The notes beneath the pieces are model-generated. The model searched no databases, had not been told where the DNA came from, and worked only from the letters and a program-made list of their open reading frames with translations. This document shows positions 7,884 to 18,302 of a stretch of DNA of 64,000 nt, piece after piece. The DNA is from JBBIPZ01 sp037442505 [NCBI: Deltaproteobacteria bacterium]. GTDB lineage: Bacteria > CALINM01. Within the stretch, counting starts at the first letter, position 1. Each line of letters starts with the position of its first letter. The translations under genes were made by a program, and so were the position numbers. The stretch spans positions 1 to 64,000 of the forward strand of contig JBBIPZ010000012.1 in the NCBI GenBank assembly GCA_037442505.1. The letters are read 5' to 3'.

Positions 7884-7961
7884 TTGTGTTGTGCTATTGT
7901 GTATTGTGAACCTGCACTATATTGCGATTTTATTCATCCTATATGTTCTGGCTTTTCTGGC

Positions 7962-9152
7962 TTAGTTTTCTCTTTTGATTATGGCAGCAACGGTTACACC
8001 TCCAGCACCACAAATCGCAGCAACATCAAGCTCTTTGTCAAGCCTTTTTAATGCATTGTAGAGGGTAACGACAATCCTTGCACCACTACAGCCTGTTGGA
8101 TGCCCAAGTGCGATAGCCCCACCATTTACATTAACCTTGCTTCTGTCCCATTTTAAAACTTTCTCATTTGCAAGCACTTGAGCAGCAAATGCTTCGTTTA
8201 CCTCAATTAAGTCAATATCTGACAGCGTCATATTTGTCTTTTTTAAGACAGCAGGAATTGAATAACCGGGACCATCTCCCATGTATGCATTTTCAACCGC
8301 TAATTGCGCGTATTCAACAACGCTAAATAATGGTTTTAACCCTAATGCCAGTGCCTTTTCTCTTTTCATTGCTATTAGCATAGCAGCACCGTCTGTCAAA
8401 CCACATGAATTGCCTGCGGTAACCGAACCACCTTTTTTGAATGCAGGTGGAATTTTTGCCATTTTCTCAAGTGTGGCATCTTCTCTAATAGATTCATCTT
8501 CTTCAAAAAGGAGCTCGTTGCCTTTTTTATCTTTAACTGGGATGGGTGTTATCTCATTTTTAAACCAGCCATTTTCCCTTGCTAAAGCAGCCTTCTTGTG
8601 GCTTTCGGCAGCAAACATGTCTAACTCTTCCCTTGTAAAACCATACTTATCCACTAAGTTTTCTGCAGTTTGTCCCATTCCCATATTGATAATCGGATCT
8701 ATGCTGTCACTCCATCCATCCATCAATATTTTATCGCCCATACGAAAGCCTTCCCATCTAACACCTTTCAGCAAATAAGGTATCGTGCTCATACTTTCCA
8801 TACCACCGCAGAGTACAACATTACTGCCATCTTTTATCGCTCTAATAGCATAAACGATTGAGATTAATCCCGCCGGGCATGCCATATTTAATGTAACAAC
8901 GGGGGTGTCTTTTGTAAGCCCACCATTTAAAATTGCTGATCTTGCAGGATTTGGTCCATTGCCAGCCTGACGGCAATTGCCTATTATTGCCTCGTCAATT
9001 TCTTCTGGAGTAATGCCAGCCCTCTTGACAACTTCTTTAATGACGTAGCCACCTAACTCGTAAACTGGCATATCTTTTAGTGTTCCTCCAAATTTGCCCA
9101 TTGGGCTTCTTACTGCGCTAACAAATACGATATCGTTATACTTTCCAGACAT
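7962..9152 (-). CDS. Thiolase (acetyl-CoA C-acyltransferase family)
   Basis: A 396-residue thiolase of full length. Expected catalytic positions are present: nucleophile Cys92 in NMACPAGL, NEAF at 319-322, His351 in GHPTGCSGAR and the acid/base Cys381 in CGAGG. The dipeptide after Cys92 is Pro-Ala instead of the usual Ser/Ala-Ser, and the CGAGG box differs from the usual CxGGG, so substrate range may be unusual. A strong ribosome site (GGGAGGG) precedes the ATG. It is the last gene of the minus-strand redox operon, 18 bases after the ferredoxin gene. It would cleave or form a 3-ketoacyl-CoA. The specific pathway is not shown. Confidence 0.9.
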   Translation of the reverse strand: MSGKYNDIVFVSAVRSPMGKFGGTLKDMPVYELGGYVIKEVVKRAGITPEEIDEAIIGNCRQAGNGPNPARSAILNGGLTKDTPVVTLNMACPAGLISIVYAIRAIKDGSNVVLCGGMESMSTIPYLLKGVRWEGFRMGDKILMDGWSDSIDPIINMGMGQTAENLVDKYGFTREELDMFAAESHKKAALARENGWFKNEITPIPVKDKKGNELLFEEDESIREDATLEKMAKIPPAFKKGGSVTAGNSCGLTDGAAMLIAMKREKALALGLKPLFSVVEYAQLAVENAYMGDGPGYSIPAVLKKTNMTLSDIDLIEVNEAFAAQVLANEKVLKWDRSKVNVNGGAIALGHPTGCSGARIVVTLYNALKRLDKELDVAAICGAGGVTVAAIIKREN

Positions 9153-9170
9153 TAGTAACCCTCCCTTTTT

Positions 9171-9560
9171 CTATTTTTCATAAATCTGGAGTGCACCCTG
9201 TGAGCAAACTTTTACACACTTTGGGTCACCTTCACACAAATTACAATGATATACCTTGCCTTTAAACTCAAAACATCCGTTGAAAGGACAGTCTTTTGCT
9301 CTATTAGTCCCATCCCAGATAAACTTTTTTCTCTCTTGATCTATGTCAAGTTGTGGAAAATCATTAAGTTCGCTTTCCAAACAATTCATGTTTTTGCACT
9401 GTTGACAAACAAATGGCCTGTGAATGCTCTCGCCAAGGTCATCCATCTTTATCTTTACTGCAGAGCAGTTTTTATCTACAATACCGATATGTGAAAGGCT
9501 GCATATATTTTCACAAAGACCGCAACCAGTGCATTTTTCAGCAAAGACTTTTATCTTCAC
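9171..9560 (-). CDS. Four-cluster-type ferredoxin, AOR partner
   Basis: A 129-residue iron-sulfur protein of the HycB/DmsB electron-transfer type. Cysteines cluster at residues 10-13-16-20, 52-55-60, 91-96 and 106-109-115-119, enough for three or four [4Fe-4S] clusters. Its start overlaps the end of the aldehyde:ferredoxin oxidoreductase-like gene by four bases, so it is very probably that enzyme's dedicated electron carrier, as in the AorA/AorB or BamC/BamB pairs. Confidence 0.85.
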   Translation of the reverse strand: MKIKVFAEKCTGCGLCENICSLSHIGIVDKNCSAVKIKMDDLGESIHRPFVCQQCKNMNCLESELNDFPQLDIDQERKKFIWDGTNRAKDCPFNGCFEFKGKVYHCNLCEGDPKCVKVCSQGALQIYEK

Positions 9561-11416
9561 ATTGTACCTCCTGCTATTGATAAACGTTCCAGTGTTTCTT
9601 TTTTAGGGAATCCTTGGTTATCCCATCCATGTAGTTCGTAGTATTCATCAAGCATTTTATGGAATTCGTCCCGATCTATGTAAGCACCTTTTGAAGGACC
9701 GTCCGGAACAGGCACGTCAAAATAATAGTCAGGAAGGGTATCGTCTTTTCTTGTTATCCCTTCTCTGCACAGAAAGTTTCTTTCTATGGTATATACCCTT
9801 TCGCCAATATCAGCCAAATCTTTTGGAGAGAGTTCAAATCCTGTAACGCTAGCAAGGATTTCTGATATATCATTATAGTCTATTGCATTGATACTGCTAA
9901 AAACACTTGCAAAACGACAAATACCTACAGAGTCAACTAAAGCATTAAAAATTTCATGCCAGTGCACCATCCTTGCTTTGCCTTCATAACTTTTATAATT
10001 TTCTCCTACTTCACCACCATAGAATTTTCTTAAGACGTCACGTGGATACTGCACAACATCAATAGAAACCCTGCTTCGCATATGACAACAGCCTCTCGTA
10101 GCTGTAGCAAGGCCTAATGCAAAAGCCTTTACTGTTCTTTCATCAGTCATCTCTATACTTACGTTTTTGATATGCATAAGATATTTTTTTGCTTCATCAG
10201 GTAGTCTATCTGTAGCAAATACACCATCTGCAAGTATGTCTCCGAAGCCTTCTCTTTTTGAAACCATATACAACATCTTTTCAATTGCGTCTATATTACC
10301 CCACTCAAAAGGAACACCTAACTCTTTTTCAGTTAGTATTCCTTTTTCATATAAGGTCATAATCCAGCCAAAGTAGCCACCACCTGAGATTGTATCAATG
10401 CCTAACCTATTGCATATTCCGACAAGATGTAAAACGCCCTCCAAACTCAAGTTACCTAACTGGTTTCCAAAAGATGAGACAGAGGCGTATTCTGGACCTT
10501 CCCCTTTTAACAAGCCAAAGATTGAATGTGACTTGTACCTGTGGCGACAATGAACGGGACATCCGCTACAGGCGACCATTCCCGTTGCATATTTATCTAA
10601 GCTTTCTGCTTCTAAATTTTCTGCATCACGCCCTATATGAGTCTTTTGATGATATCTGTAGCTTAAGAAACCTTTTTCATTTGCATAATGTAGTAACAAT
10701 GGTGAACCGTACCTACCTAAAGCCTTAGCCCATCCTGTCTTTAAAAGCTTATCGGTCACATTTATCATCGCATTTGTCAATCTTTCCGGGTTTTTTATAT
10801 TAAAATGCTTGTCGCCAATAGCGACAATTGCCTTGAGCTTTTTACTGCCAAAAACAGCCCCCATGCCTGTCCTTCCTGCCATGCTTTTGTACCCTGAAGC
10901 AACAGTTGAATATCTAACAAGATTTTCTCCTGCGGGTCCTATGCATATGATTTTCGCATCGTCGTTATTTAGTTCGCTTCTAATATTGGTTTGTGTATCG
11001 TAGGTATCCAATCCCCATAGGTGAGATGCAGGTTTAAATTCTACCTTATCGTTATTAATAAGGAGATACACAGGTTCTTTGCTCTTTCCGGTAATAATCA
11101 CATGACTTATGCCGCAACGCGTAAGCTCAGACGGGAAATATCCCCCTATGTTAGAGTCTCCGAGATATCCGCTTTCTGGCGATTTGCCTGAAATATTCAT
11201 TCGTCCGAAGTAGATACCGTTTAGCAGACCGCAGCCCAAAATAATCGGATTTTCTGCATCAAAAGGTTTAATATTTTTATCAACCATATTGTTGAGATAA
11301 GCCATATTTAATCCCCTGCCGCCCAGATAACGTTTTCTAAGCTCCAATGGAATATCTTCTAAGGCATAGGTTTTGTTTGTAAGGTCTATTTTTAATAGTT
11401 TTCTGCTTAAAGGCAT
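9557..11416 (-). CDS. Aldehyde:ferredoxin oxidoreductase family tungsten enzyme
   Basis: A 619-residue cytoplasmic enzyme of normal AOR length. The N-terminal pyranopterin-binding signature GGRGLNMAYL is at 32-41. The four cluster ligands are Cys283, Cys286, Cys290 (CSGCPVHC) and Cys500 (VGICRF), matching the spacing of the Pyrococcus enzyme. It would carry tungsto-bis-pyranopterin plus one [4Fe-4S]. Family members oxidise aldehydes or reduce acids, and BamB of class II benzoyl-CoA reductase also belongs here. The operon pairs it with a ferredoxin downstream and a GNAT gene upstream (touching at 11416). The substrate is unknown; an acyl-CoA- or acid-linked reaction is inferred from the activase and thiolase genes. 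Confidence 0.88.
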   Translation of the reverse strand: MPLSRKLLKIDLTNKTYALEDIPLELRKRYLGGRGLNMAYLNNMVDKNIKPFDAENPIILGCGLLNGIYFGRMNISGKSPESGYLGDSNIGGYFPSELTRCGISHVIITGKSKEPVYLLINNDKVEFKPASHLWGLDTYDTQTNIRSELNNDDAKIICIGPAGENLVRYSTVASGYKSMAGRTGMGAVFGSKKLKAIVAIGDKHFNIKNPERLTNAMINVTDKLLKTGWAKALGRYGSPLLLHYANEKGFLSYRYHQKTHIGRDAENLEAESLDKYATGMVACSGCPVHCRHRYKSHSIFGLLKGEGPEYASVSSFGNQLGNLSLEGVLHLVGICNRLGIDTISGGGYFGWIMTLYEKGILTEKELGVPFEWGNIDAIEKMLYMVSKREGFGDILADGVFATDRLPDEAKKYLMHIKNVSIEMTDERTVKAFALGLATATRGCCHMRSRVSIDVVQYPRDVLRKFYGGEVGENYKSYEGKARMVHWHEIFNALVDSVGICRFASVFSSINAIDYNDISEILASVTGFELSPKDLADIGERVYTIERNFLCREGITRKDDTLPDYYFDVPVPDGPSKGAYIDRDEFHKMLDEYYELHGWDNQGFPKKETLERLSIAGGTM

Positions 11417-11856
11417 TAAAGCACCTCCAGTTCTAAATTTAATCTTTTTGATGGACTAAAACCGTGATTGCTGAAAAAATTGATAAGTTTAACGTCTCCA
11501 AAGTTTACTAAAGTGTAAATTTTATTAATTCTGCAAGCCTTCATATTGGCAATAAACTGTTCAAGTAGTTTGCTCCCTACGCCTAATTTGTTGTACTTTG
11601 GCATTATGCCTATTGTATCAATATAAGCCACATCTTCTGGTATCCCATACTCTCCTTGATATACCTGACCAATTAAAAATCCAACTGGCATATTATCAAC
11701 CTCTGCAATTAATGATACTGATAGCCTTCCAGAACCAAAAATCTCCTCAAATTTTCTGTTGTAATAAGCCTCCCTGTTCCTGTTAGTGACTTCTCTATCA
11801 ATGAGTATGAGAGCCTGTAAATCTTGTTTTTTCAATGGTCTGATATTTATTTCCAA
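11416..11856 (-). CDS. GNAT-family N-acetyltransferase
   Basis: A 146-residue GNAT protein. The acetyl-CoA motif A region IDTIGIMPKYNKLGVGSKLL (about 80-99) contains a variant of the R/QxxGxG/A loop, here NKLGVGS. N-terminal RPLKKQDLQALILID is typical of the fold. The gene overlaps the AOR gene by one base and is nine bases from the small Cys-protein gene, so it belongs to the operon. What it acetylates is not evident. Confidence 0.8.
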   Translation of the reverse strand: MEINIRPLKKQDLQALILIDREVTNRNREAYYNRKFEEIFGSGRLSVSLIAEVDNMPVGFLIGQVYQGEYGIPEDVAYIDTIGIMPKYNKLGVGSKLLEQFIANMKACRINKIYTLVNFGDVKLINFFSNHGFSPSKRLNLELEVL

Positions 11857-11865
11857 GCTAAGCTC

Positions 11866-12093
11866 CTATTTGCATTTTCTTGTATATACCACTTTATAAC
11901 GTGTGTTGTCTTGAGCTTCTTCTAAACAGATTGAGCAATCCGAATCCAACGATCTTTCGTAATCCACCACCAACACTTCAAATCCTAACTCTTTATACAT
12001 CTGAAGTATTTCAGAAAGTCTTGGCTCATCATAAATTCCTCTTTTTTCAAATCCTTCCTGCTCAAGCATTTTTCTGTCAATTTTAGTATCCAT
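11866..12093 (-). CDS. Small protein of unknown function with C-terminal cysteines
   Basis: A 75-residue soluble protein starting MDTKIDRKML. The start at 12093 is chosen because a longer reading would overlap the upstream ferredoxin gene and encodes an unrelated hydrophobic stretch. Residues 15-48 look like a small alpha/beta unit (GIYDEPRLSEILQMYKELGF then EVLVVDY). The end carries Cys53, Cys56 (CSIC) and Cys74. It is co-transcribed with the activase, ferredoxin, GNAT and AOR genes, so a metal- or redox-linked accessory role is possible. I do not recognise a named family with certainty. Confidence 0.65.
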   Translation of the reverse strand: MDTKIDRKMLEQEGFEKRGIYDEPRLSEILQMYKELGFEVLVVDYERSLDSDCSICLEEAQDNTRYKVVYTRKCK

Positions 12094-12097
12094 AAGC

Positions 12098-12382
12098 CTA
12101 CCAGCTATGCTCCATAGCACCATAAGGACACGCAGATACACATGGTAAAGGTTCACGGTTCTTTTTTGGCTTGCATTCAGAGCAAATGTTTTCTAAGCTC
12201 TTTTTGTATTCATCTTTTATTGTTATTATCTTGTCACCATAATCATCTTCTGATATAGCAAAAACACTTTTTGGACAAGCAAAGACACATCTTTTCTCTT
12301 TACATTTTGCACATTTTGAGGTATCGACGGCAATAAAATATTCACCAGAACTATCTGTATATCCATAATGGGCTATCGTCAT
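12098..12382 (-). CDS. 2[4Fe-4S] ferredoxin-like protein
   Basis: A 94-residue protein with two cysteine sets: Cys24, 27, 32, 36 (CAKCKEKRCVFAC) and Cys67, 70, 81, 85 (CSEC then PCVSACPYGAM). Two [4Fe-4S] clusters are expected, with a longer insert in the second motif than in classical clostridial ferredoxins. The start overlaps the end of the activase gene by four bases, which suggests that it delivers electrons to the activase or its partner enzyme. Confidence 0.85.
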   Translation of the reverse strand: MTIAHYGYTDSSGEYFIAVDTSKCAKCKEKRCVFACPKSVFAISEDDYGDKIITIKDEYKKSLENICSECKPKKNREPLPCVSACPYGAMEHSW

Positions 12383-13254
12383 TTATTTTCCTTTTCATAA
12401 AGGAATTTTGCGAACATTGCTGCCCCCAGTGCGCCTGCTATTTGAGTATCAATTCGTGGTTTTATGGCCTCTAATCCTATAATTTTCTCCACACGTTTAA
12501 CTATACCAATGTTTTTGCTAATTCCACCTGTGATGAGAAATTCTGGTTCAATACCTATACGCATCAGAAGATTAGAAACCCGTTCAGCGGTTGCCCTGCA
12601 ATATGCCGCCAACACTTTATTTTTTGACCAGCCTTTTTTTAGTAGTAACATCGCTTCTGACTTTGCATAAACAACACATACAGTACTAACAGGATCAGGC
12701 TCCTCATCTACGTCTAATGAACGAGTGCCTAATTCTTCGATAGGAACCTCTAACAGCTCCGCTAATAGCTCCAATCCTCTGCCTGTTCCTGCTGCACATT
12801 TATCGTTCATAAGGAAATTTGTTACCTTACCGTTCTCATCTATATGTATTGCTTTACAATCCTGTCCGCCCATATCTAAGATTGTTCTAACTTTGTTGCC
12901 GCCAATAATATGAGCACCCATTCCGTGACATGAAATCTCTGTCACAGTTTTCTTTGCAAACGGAATGTTTATTCTTCCATAACCGGTTCCGACAATATAA
13001 TGGCAATCTTCTATCTTTAATCCTGTGGCAGCTTCAATAATCGAAAATGCTCGTTCTGCATTCTCCTTGCTTACAGCACCGGTTCTTATTATGCTATACG
13101 AATAAATCTCACCGTCAAGACAAACTACGGCTTTTGAGCTGACAGACCCAACGTCAATCCCACAGGTGATAAGCTTAGCATTTCTCCAATCCTTACTGTC
13201 ATCCACAAATTTTTTTTCTGCCCAGCGCCAATAATAATTTCCATTACTAAACAA
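12379..13254 (-). CDS. CoA-substrate reductase/dehydratase activase (BcrD/BzdQ/HgdC family)
   Basis: A 291-residue ASKHA-fold ATPase. Motifs: phosphate-1 GIDVGSVSSKAVV (32-44), VGTGYGR (88-94), MGGQDCKAI (128-136) and the dimer-interface [4Fe-4S] ligands Cys153 (CAAGTGRGLE) and Cys193 (VCVVYAKSE). The N-terminal YYWRWAEKKF extension resembles BzdQ subunits of class I benzoyl-CoA reductases. Such proteins couple ATP hydrolysis to low-potential electron transfer into a reductase or 2-hydroxyacyl-CoA dehydratase. No BcrB/BcrC- or HgdAB-like partner gene is present in the operon. The TTG start is chosen from the AAGGGGTGAG ribosome site just upstream. Family assignment is sound; benzoyl-CoA reduction is only a possibility. 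Confidence 0.85.
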   Translation of the reverse strand: MFSNGNYYWRWAEKKFVDDSKDWRNAKLITCGIDVGSVSSKAVVCLDGEIYSYSIIRTGAVSKENAERAFSIIEAATGLKIEDCHYIVGTGYGRINIPFAKKTVTEISCHGMGAHIIGGNKVRTILDMGGQDCKAIHIDENGKVTNFLMNDKCAAGTGRGLELLAELLEVPIEELGTRSLDVDEEPDPVSTVCVVYAKSEAMLLLKKGWSKNKVLAAYCRATAERVSNLLMRIGIEPEFLITGGISKNIGIVKRVEKIIGLEAIKPRIDTQIAGALGAAMFAKFLYEKENK

Positions 13255-13604
13255 AACTCACCCCTTAATAATTGCTGTTAAGATGATTAAGCAATGGATA
13301 TGCCAAAGGTTATTTGTAATTAATATAAATAAAAACAGTTAGTTGTTATCCGTAATTAACAAAAAAAGAACATCGTTTTACTTAACAGGATAAAATCTAA
13401 CCAACCTTGCTGGTTGTTTTTTACCATAAAAGAGACCTTTGAAAAATGTCTCCTACTTTGGGTCACATCCGAAAGCCCCAAGGGGTAAGTTATTAAAAAA
13501 AATTATCCCCATTGATTTTTATAACCTTAGCAAGGTTTTGCATAGGTCTTATTTTAGATATCCAATAAATAAATTATGATACGGACGATGGTGGTAAATT
13601 TTTC
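13255..13604. other. Intergenic leader region between divergent activase operon and rplU
   Basis: No gene is seen here. The region must hold the minus-strand promoter of the activase operon. Reading rightward it contains a weak hairpin followed by six T (13402-13422), a hairpin with arms GAGAC and GTCTC (13432-13452) and a short CCCC-AA-GGGG palindrome (13476-13485). The 13432 hairpin shares GAGACCTTT with another hairpin at 47129-47153. Much of the rest is A/T-rich. Confidence 0.6.
13402..13422 (+). terminator. Weak rightward terminator-like hairpin upstream of rplU
   Basis: CAACC, loop TTGCT, then GGTTG followed by TTTTTT. No rightward gene ends nearby, so it might end a small RNA or a leader transcript. 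The five-pair stem is marginal. Confidence 0.3.
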
Positions 13605-13633
13605 TTGACGGTAATAAATTTATTGCATATAAT
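13605..13633 (+). promoter_or_regulatory. Promoter of the rplU-rpmA-obgE operon
   Basis: A near-consensus housekeeping promoter: TTGACG (13605-13610), a 17-bp spacer and perfect TATAAT (13628-13633). The start site is expected near 13640, followed by GGAGG (13655-13659) and the rplU ATG at 13669. Confidence 0.85.
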
Positions 13634-13668
13634 AAACAATCTTAACGAAACGTTGGAGGTGTGTGGTT

Positions 13669-13983
13669 ATGTATGCGGTTATTAAAACTGGTGGCAAACA
13701 ATATAGAGTGTTTCCCGGAGAAACCATTTGTGTTGAAAAGTTAGATGTTGAAGCTGGTAATAACGTGACTTTTGGTGAAGTTTTGTTTTTAAAAAGAGAT
13801 GACGACTCTGTAGTTGTTGGCGCACCAATAGTTGAAGGTGTGACTGTTTCTGGCAAAGTTTTAAAACACGATAAGGCAAAAAAGGTGCTTGTTTTTAAGA
13901 AAAAGAGAAGAAAAAACTTTAGCAAACTTTATGGTCACAGGCAGCCTTATACGCAGGTTTTGATTGAAGAGATAAAAGGTTAA
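13669..13983 (+). CDS. rplU: 50S ribosomal protein L21
   Basis: A 104-residue large-subunit protein binding 23S rRNA. It begins [14 protein letters not shown], the invariant L21 start, so ATG 13669 is chosen over an in-frame GTG six bases earlier; GGAGG lies nine bases upstream. The C-terminal [20 protein letters not shown] is the conserved rRNA-binding tail. It is the first gene of the universal L21-L27-Obg operon. Confidence 0.98.
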   Translation: MYAVIKTGGKQYRVFPGETICVEKLDVEAGNNVTFGEVLFLKRDDDSVVVGAPIVEGVTVSGKVLKHDKAKKVLVFKKKRRKNFSKLYGHRQPYTQVLIEEIKG

Positions 13984-13999
13984 TCAGGAGGTCAATTTT

Positions 14000-15282
<1,283 letters not shown>

Positions 15283-15284
15283 AG

Positions 15285-16415
15285 ATGGTCCAGCGAAAAG
15301 ATATCAAAAAGGCTAAGCGAATTGTTGTTAAAATTGGCAGTAGTATTATCACAAACGAGTTTGATGTTATTGATGAGGCTTTTCTGGATTCTCTTGCAAA
15401 ACAAGTATTATATTTAACTAAAAAAGGCAAGGAAATTGTTATCGTTTCATCCGGTGCCGTTGCAGCTGGAATGATGGTTTTAAAGCTTAAGGAAAAGCCA
15501 AAAAAGATTTCTGAAAAACAGGCAGTTGCAGCATGCGGTCAGGGATATCTGATACATAAATACAGTGAGATTTTTGCACGTTATGGTCTTATAGTAGCGC
15601 AGATTCTTTTAACATCTGAAGATATTTCTGCAAGATCTCGTTATCTTAATGCAAAAAACACGCTTGAAAATCTAATCTCAAGAAAAATTATCCCCATCAT
15701 AAATGAGAATGATACCGTTGTAACAAAAGAGATAAAATTGGGCGATAATGATAATTTATCTGCTGAAGTTGCTTGTATTATCGAGGCAGACCTGTTAATA
15801 ATTTTAAGTGATGTGGAAGGGTTTTACGATAAAGACCCAAGAGAACATAATGATGCAAAGGTTATAACTACAATTCAAAATATAGACAAATATTTGAAGA
15901 AAGCTTCTAATAAAGCTGGTTCTAATGTTGGAACAGGTGGAATATACACAAAACTGGAGGCTGCAAAAAAAACTATTGTTGTAGGAATACCAACGGTACT
16001 TGCAAAGGGACGAGAAGAAAATATTATATTAAAGGTGCTGGATGGTAAAGATGTGGGAACACTTTTTTGTCCAGGAGAGAAAAAGATATCGCACAAAAAA
16101 TATTTCATTGCGTTTAATGTCAAGCCAAAAGGCAAGTTGTATATTGATAAAGGTGCTATGGAGGCGATTACTAAAAAGGGTAAAAGTTTATTGCCGTCTG
16201 GCATACAGAATGTTGTTGGCAACTTTAAGGCTGGCGATGTTGTAGATATTATTTATGATAAGGAAGTAATTGCAAGGGGACTTATAAATTACAATCTGCT
16301 CGAAGTAGAAAAGATAAAAGGCGGACACACTTCTGAAATTGAAAAAATTTTGGGATACAGGTATGATGATGAAGTGGTACATAGAAACAACATGGTTTTA
16401 GTTAAAGCTATTTAG
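15285..16415 (+). CDS. proB: Glutamate 5-kinase with PUA domain
   Basis: A 376-residue enzyme that phosphorylates glutamate to gamma-glutamyl phosphate in the first step of proline synthesis. An amino-acid-kinase fold spans about 1-260 ([38 protein letters not shown]), and a C-terminal PUA domain about 278-370, the usual long bacterial form. It is directly followed by proA. The obgE-proB-proA order is common in many bacteria. Confidence 0.97.
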   Translation: MVQRKDIKKAKRIVVKIGSSIITNEFDVIDEAFLDSLAKQVLYLTKKGKEIVIVSSGAVAAGMMVLKLKEKPKKISEKQAVAACGQGYLIHKYSEIFARYGLIVAQILLTSEDISARSRYLNAKNTLENLISRKIIPIINENDTVVTKEIKLGDNDNLSAEVACIIEADLLIILSDVEGFYDKDPREHNDAKVITTIQNIDKYLKKASNKAGSNVGTGGIYTKLEAAKKTIVVGIPTVLAKGREENIILKVLDGKDVGTLFCPGEKKISHKKYFIAFNVKPKGKLYIDKGAMEAITKKGKSLLPSGIQNVVGNFKAGDVVDIIYDKEVIARGLINYNLLEVEKIKGGHTSEIEKILGYRYDDEVVHRNNMVLVKAI

Positions 16416-16423
16416 GAGGCTTT

Positions 16424-17668
16424 ATGTCTAAGATTTTAGAGATCGCAAAAAAGGCTAAAAAGGCATCTATTTTACTTGCAAAAGCTGACACAAAAGTCAA
16501 AGATGAAGCGCTTTTAAACATGGCAAAACTTCTTGTTAAAAATAAAGAAAAGATTTTAAAAGCTAATAAAAAGGATCTTGATGAGAATGCAAAAAACTTG
16601 AGTAAGGCAATGGTTGACAGATTAACACTGACAGAAAAAAGGATAGAAGAGATGGCGGCAGGTATAACTGAAGTGGCTGCTTTAAAAGACCCAGTTGGTG
16701 AAGTGGTTAAGATGTGGAAACGCCCAAATGGACTTATGGTAGGCAAAATGCGCATACCTTTGGGGGTTATCGGCATTATTTATGAAGCACGTCCCAATGT
16801 TACCGCAGATGCTGCTTCCTTATGTATCAAGTCTGGCAACGCTGTGATTTTAAGAGGTGGCAAAGAGGCGTTTAACTCAAACATTGCTATTGGAGAGGTT
16901 TTGAGAGAGGCTTTGTTAAATGCAAAGTTATCAGAGGATTGTGTTCAGATTATTCCGGTGAAAGAGCGAGAAGCAATGGTAGAAATGCTAAAATTAGAAG
17001 AATATATAGATTTGATCATTCCACGTGGTGGTGAAGGTTTGATAAGATTTGTGGTAGAAAATTCAAAAATACCCGTGATAAAGCATTATAAAGGTGTCTG
17101 TCACATTTTTGTTGATAAAGACGCTGATATTAAAATGGCGGTGGACATTGCTTACAATGCAAAGGTTCAAAGACCCGGCGTATGTAATGCGATGGAGACT
17201 TTACTTGTTCATCAAGATATTGCTGATAAATTTTTACCAGAAGTCTTTAAAGCCCTTGATAAGGCTGGTGTTGAGATTAGAGGCTGCAAAAAAACACAAA
17301 AAATACTCAAGAAGGTAAAGCTTGCAAAGCCAGAGGATTTTGGCTGTGAATTTCTTGACCTTATTCTGGCGGTAAAAGTAGTTAAAGATTTAGATGAAGC
17401 TATTGAACATATAAACACATACAGCTCATTGCATACAGAAGCTATAATAACAAGCAGCTATAGCAATGCGCAAAGGTTTTTAAAAGAAGTTAACTCTTCT
17501 ACGGTCTTGGTTAACGCCTCGACAAGATTTTCAGATGGCTTTCAGCTGGGATTGGGCGCTGAAATTGGAATAAGTACTACAAAAATTCATGCCTATGGGC
17601 CTATGGGTGCGGAGGAGTTAACCACGACGAAGTTTATAATTTATGGGGATGGGCAAATCAGGAGCTGA
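16424..17668 (+). CDS. proA: Gamma-glutamyl phosphate reductase
   Basis: A 414-residue NADPH-dependent enzyme that reduces glutamyl-5-phosphate to the semialdehyde, the second step of proline synthesis. It has the aldehyde-dehydrogenase-like fold with [20 protein letters not shown] (about 113-132) and the catalytic cysteine in [12 protein letters not shown] (about 247-258). AGGAGG precedes the ATG. Length and motifs are normal. Confidence 0.97.
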   Translation: MSKILEIAKKAKKASILLAKADTKVKDEALLNMAKLLVKNKEKILKANKKDLDENAKNLSKAMVDRLTLTEKRIEEMAAGITEVAALKDPVGEVVKMWKRPNGLMVGKMRIPLGVIGIIYEARPNVTADAASLCIKSGNAVILRGGKEAFNSNIAIGEVLREALLNAKLSEDCVQIIPVKEREAMVEMLKLEEYIDLIIPRGGEGLIRFVVENSKIPVIKHYKGVCHIFVDKDADIKMAVDIAYNAKVQRPGVCNAMETLLVHQDIADKFLPEVFKALDKAGVEIRGCKKTQKILKKVKLAKPEDFGCEFLDLILAVKVVKDLDEAIEHINTYSSLHTEAIITSSYSNAQRFLKEVNSSTVLVNASTRFSDGFQLGLGAEIGISTTKIHAYGPMGAEELTTTKFIIYGDGQIRS

Positions 17669-17672
17669 TTGA

Positions 17673-18302
17673 ATGAAAATTGGCATTTTTGGCGGTTCTT
17701 TCAATCCTGTTCATCTGGGTCACATAAAGGTTGCGCAGGATGTAAAATCATTGTTAAAGCTCGATGAAGTATGGTTTATGTGTGCAAGTTTTCCTCCCCA
17801 CAAAAGGGATGTTCAACCTTATTTTCATCGCTATAACATGTTAAATTTGGCACTGAAGCATAATCCGTATCTTTTCCCGTCTGACCTTGAAATAAAGAAA
17901 AAGTTTTTGTTCACAGTAGATACCTTATCTTATTTGAATAATGTTTATGGAGAACAACACGATTTTTATTTTTTAATTGGGTTTGATGCGTTTTTAGAAA
18001 TAACAACATGGAAAAATTGGAAGAAACTTTTTACCCTTGCCAACTTTGTAATTTTTAACCGTTCTTCAAGTCAGGAAAATCTTAAAAAGCTGCTGAAAAA
18101 CTTTTTTTCTATTGATGTAAAGCATAATCCTGCTACAGACACTTATAATTACAAAAACAAGACGATATATAGCATTAAAGTCAAGAGCTTAAACATTTCA
18201 GGAAGTGAAGTGAGAGAATTAAGTAAAAAAGGTGGAGATATCTCTACTTTTGTTACAAAGGAGGTATTGGATTACATTGAAGCAAACAATCTTTACAGAT
18301 AA
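17673..18302 (+). CDS. nadD: Nicotinate-nucleotide adenylyltransferase
   Basis: A 209-residue enzyme of NAD synthesis that joins nicotinate mononucleotide and ATP. It has the nucleotidyltransferase start GIFGGSFNPVHLGH (residues 3-16, with the HxGH box) and a C-terminal ISGSEVRE in place of the usual ISSTxIR. The substitution keeps Ser and Arg. The tail is overlapped by the rsfS start. Confidence 0.95.
   Translation: MKIGIFGGSFNPVHLGHIKVAQDVKSLLKLDEVWFMCASFPPHKRDVQPYFHRYNMLNLALKHNPYLFPSDLEIKKKFLFTVDTLSYLNNVYGEQHDFYFLIGFDAFLEITTWKNWKKLFTLANFVIFNRSSSQENLKKLLKNFFSIDVKHNPATDTYNYKNKTIYSIKVKSLNISGSEVRELSKKGGDISTFVTKEVLDYIEANNLYR

Noticed and set aside
7884-7925. TATTGTG-rich stretch as a tandem repeat or CRISPR-like array
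   Set aside because: Units are short, irregular and few, with no regular spacers.
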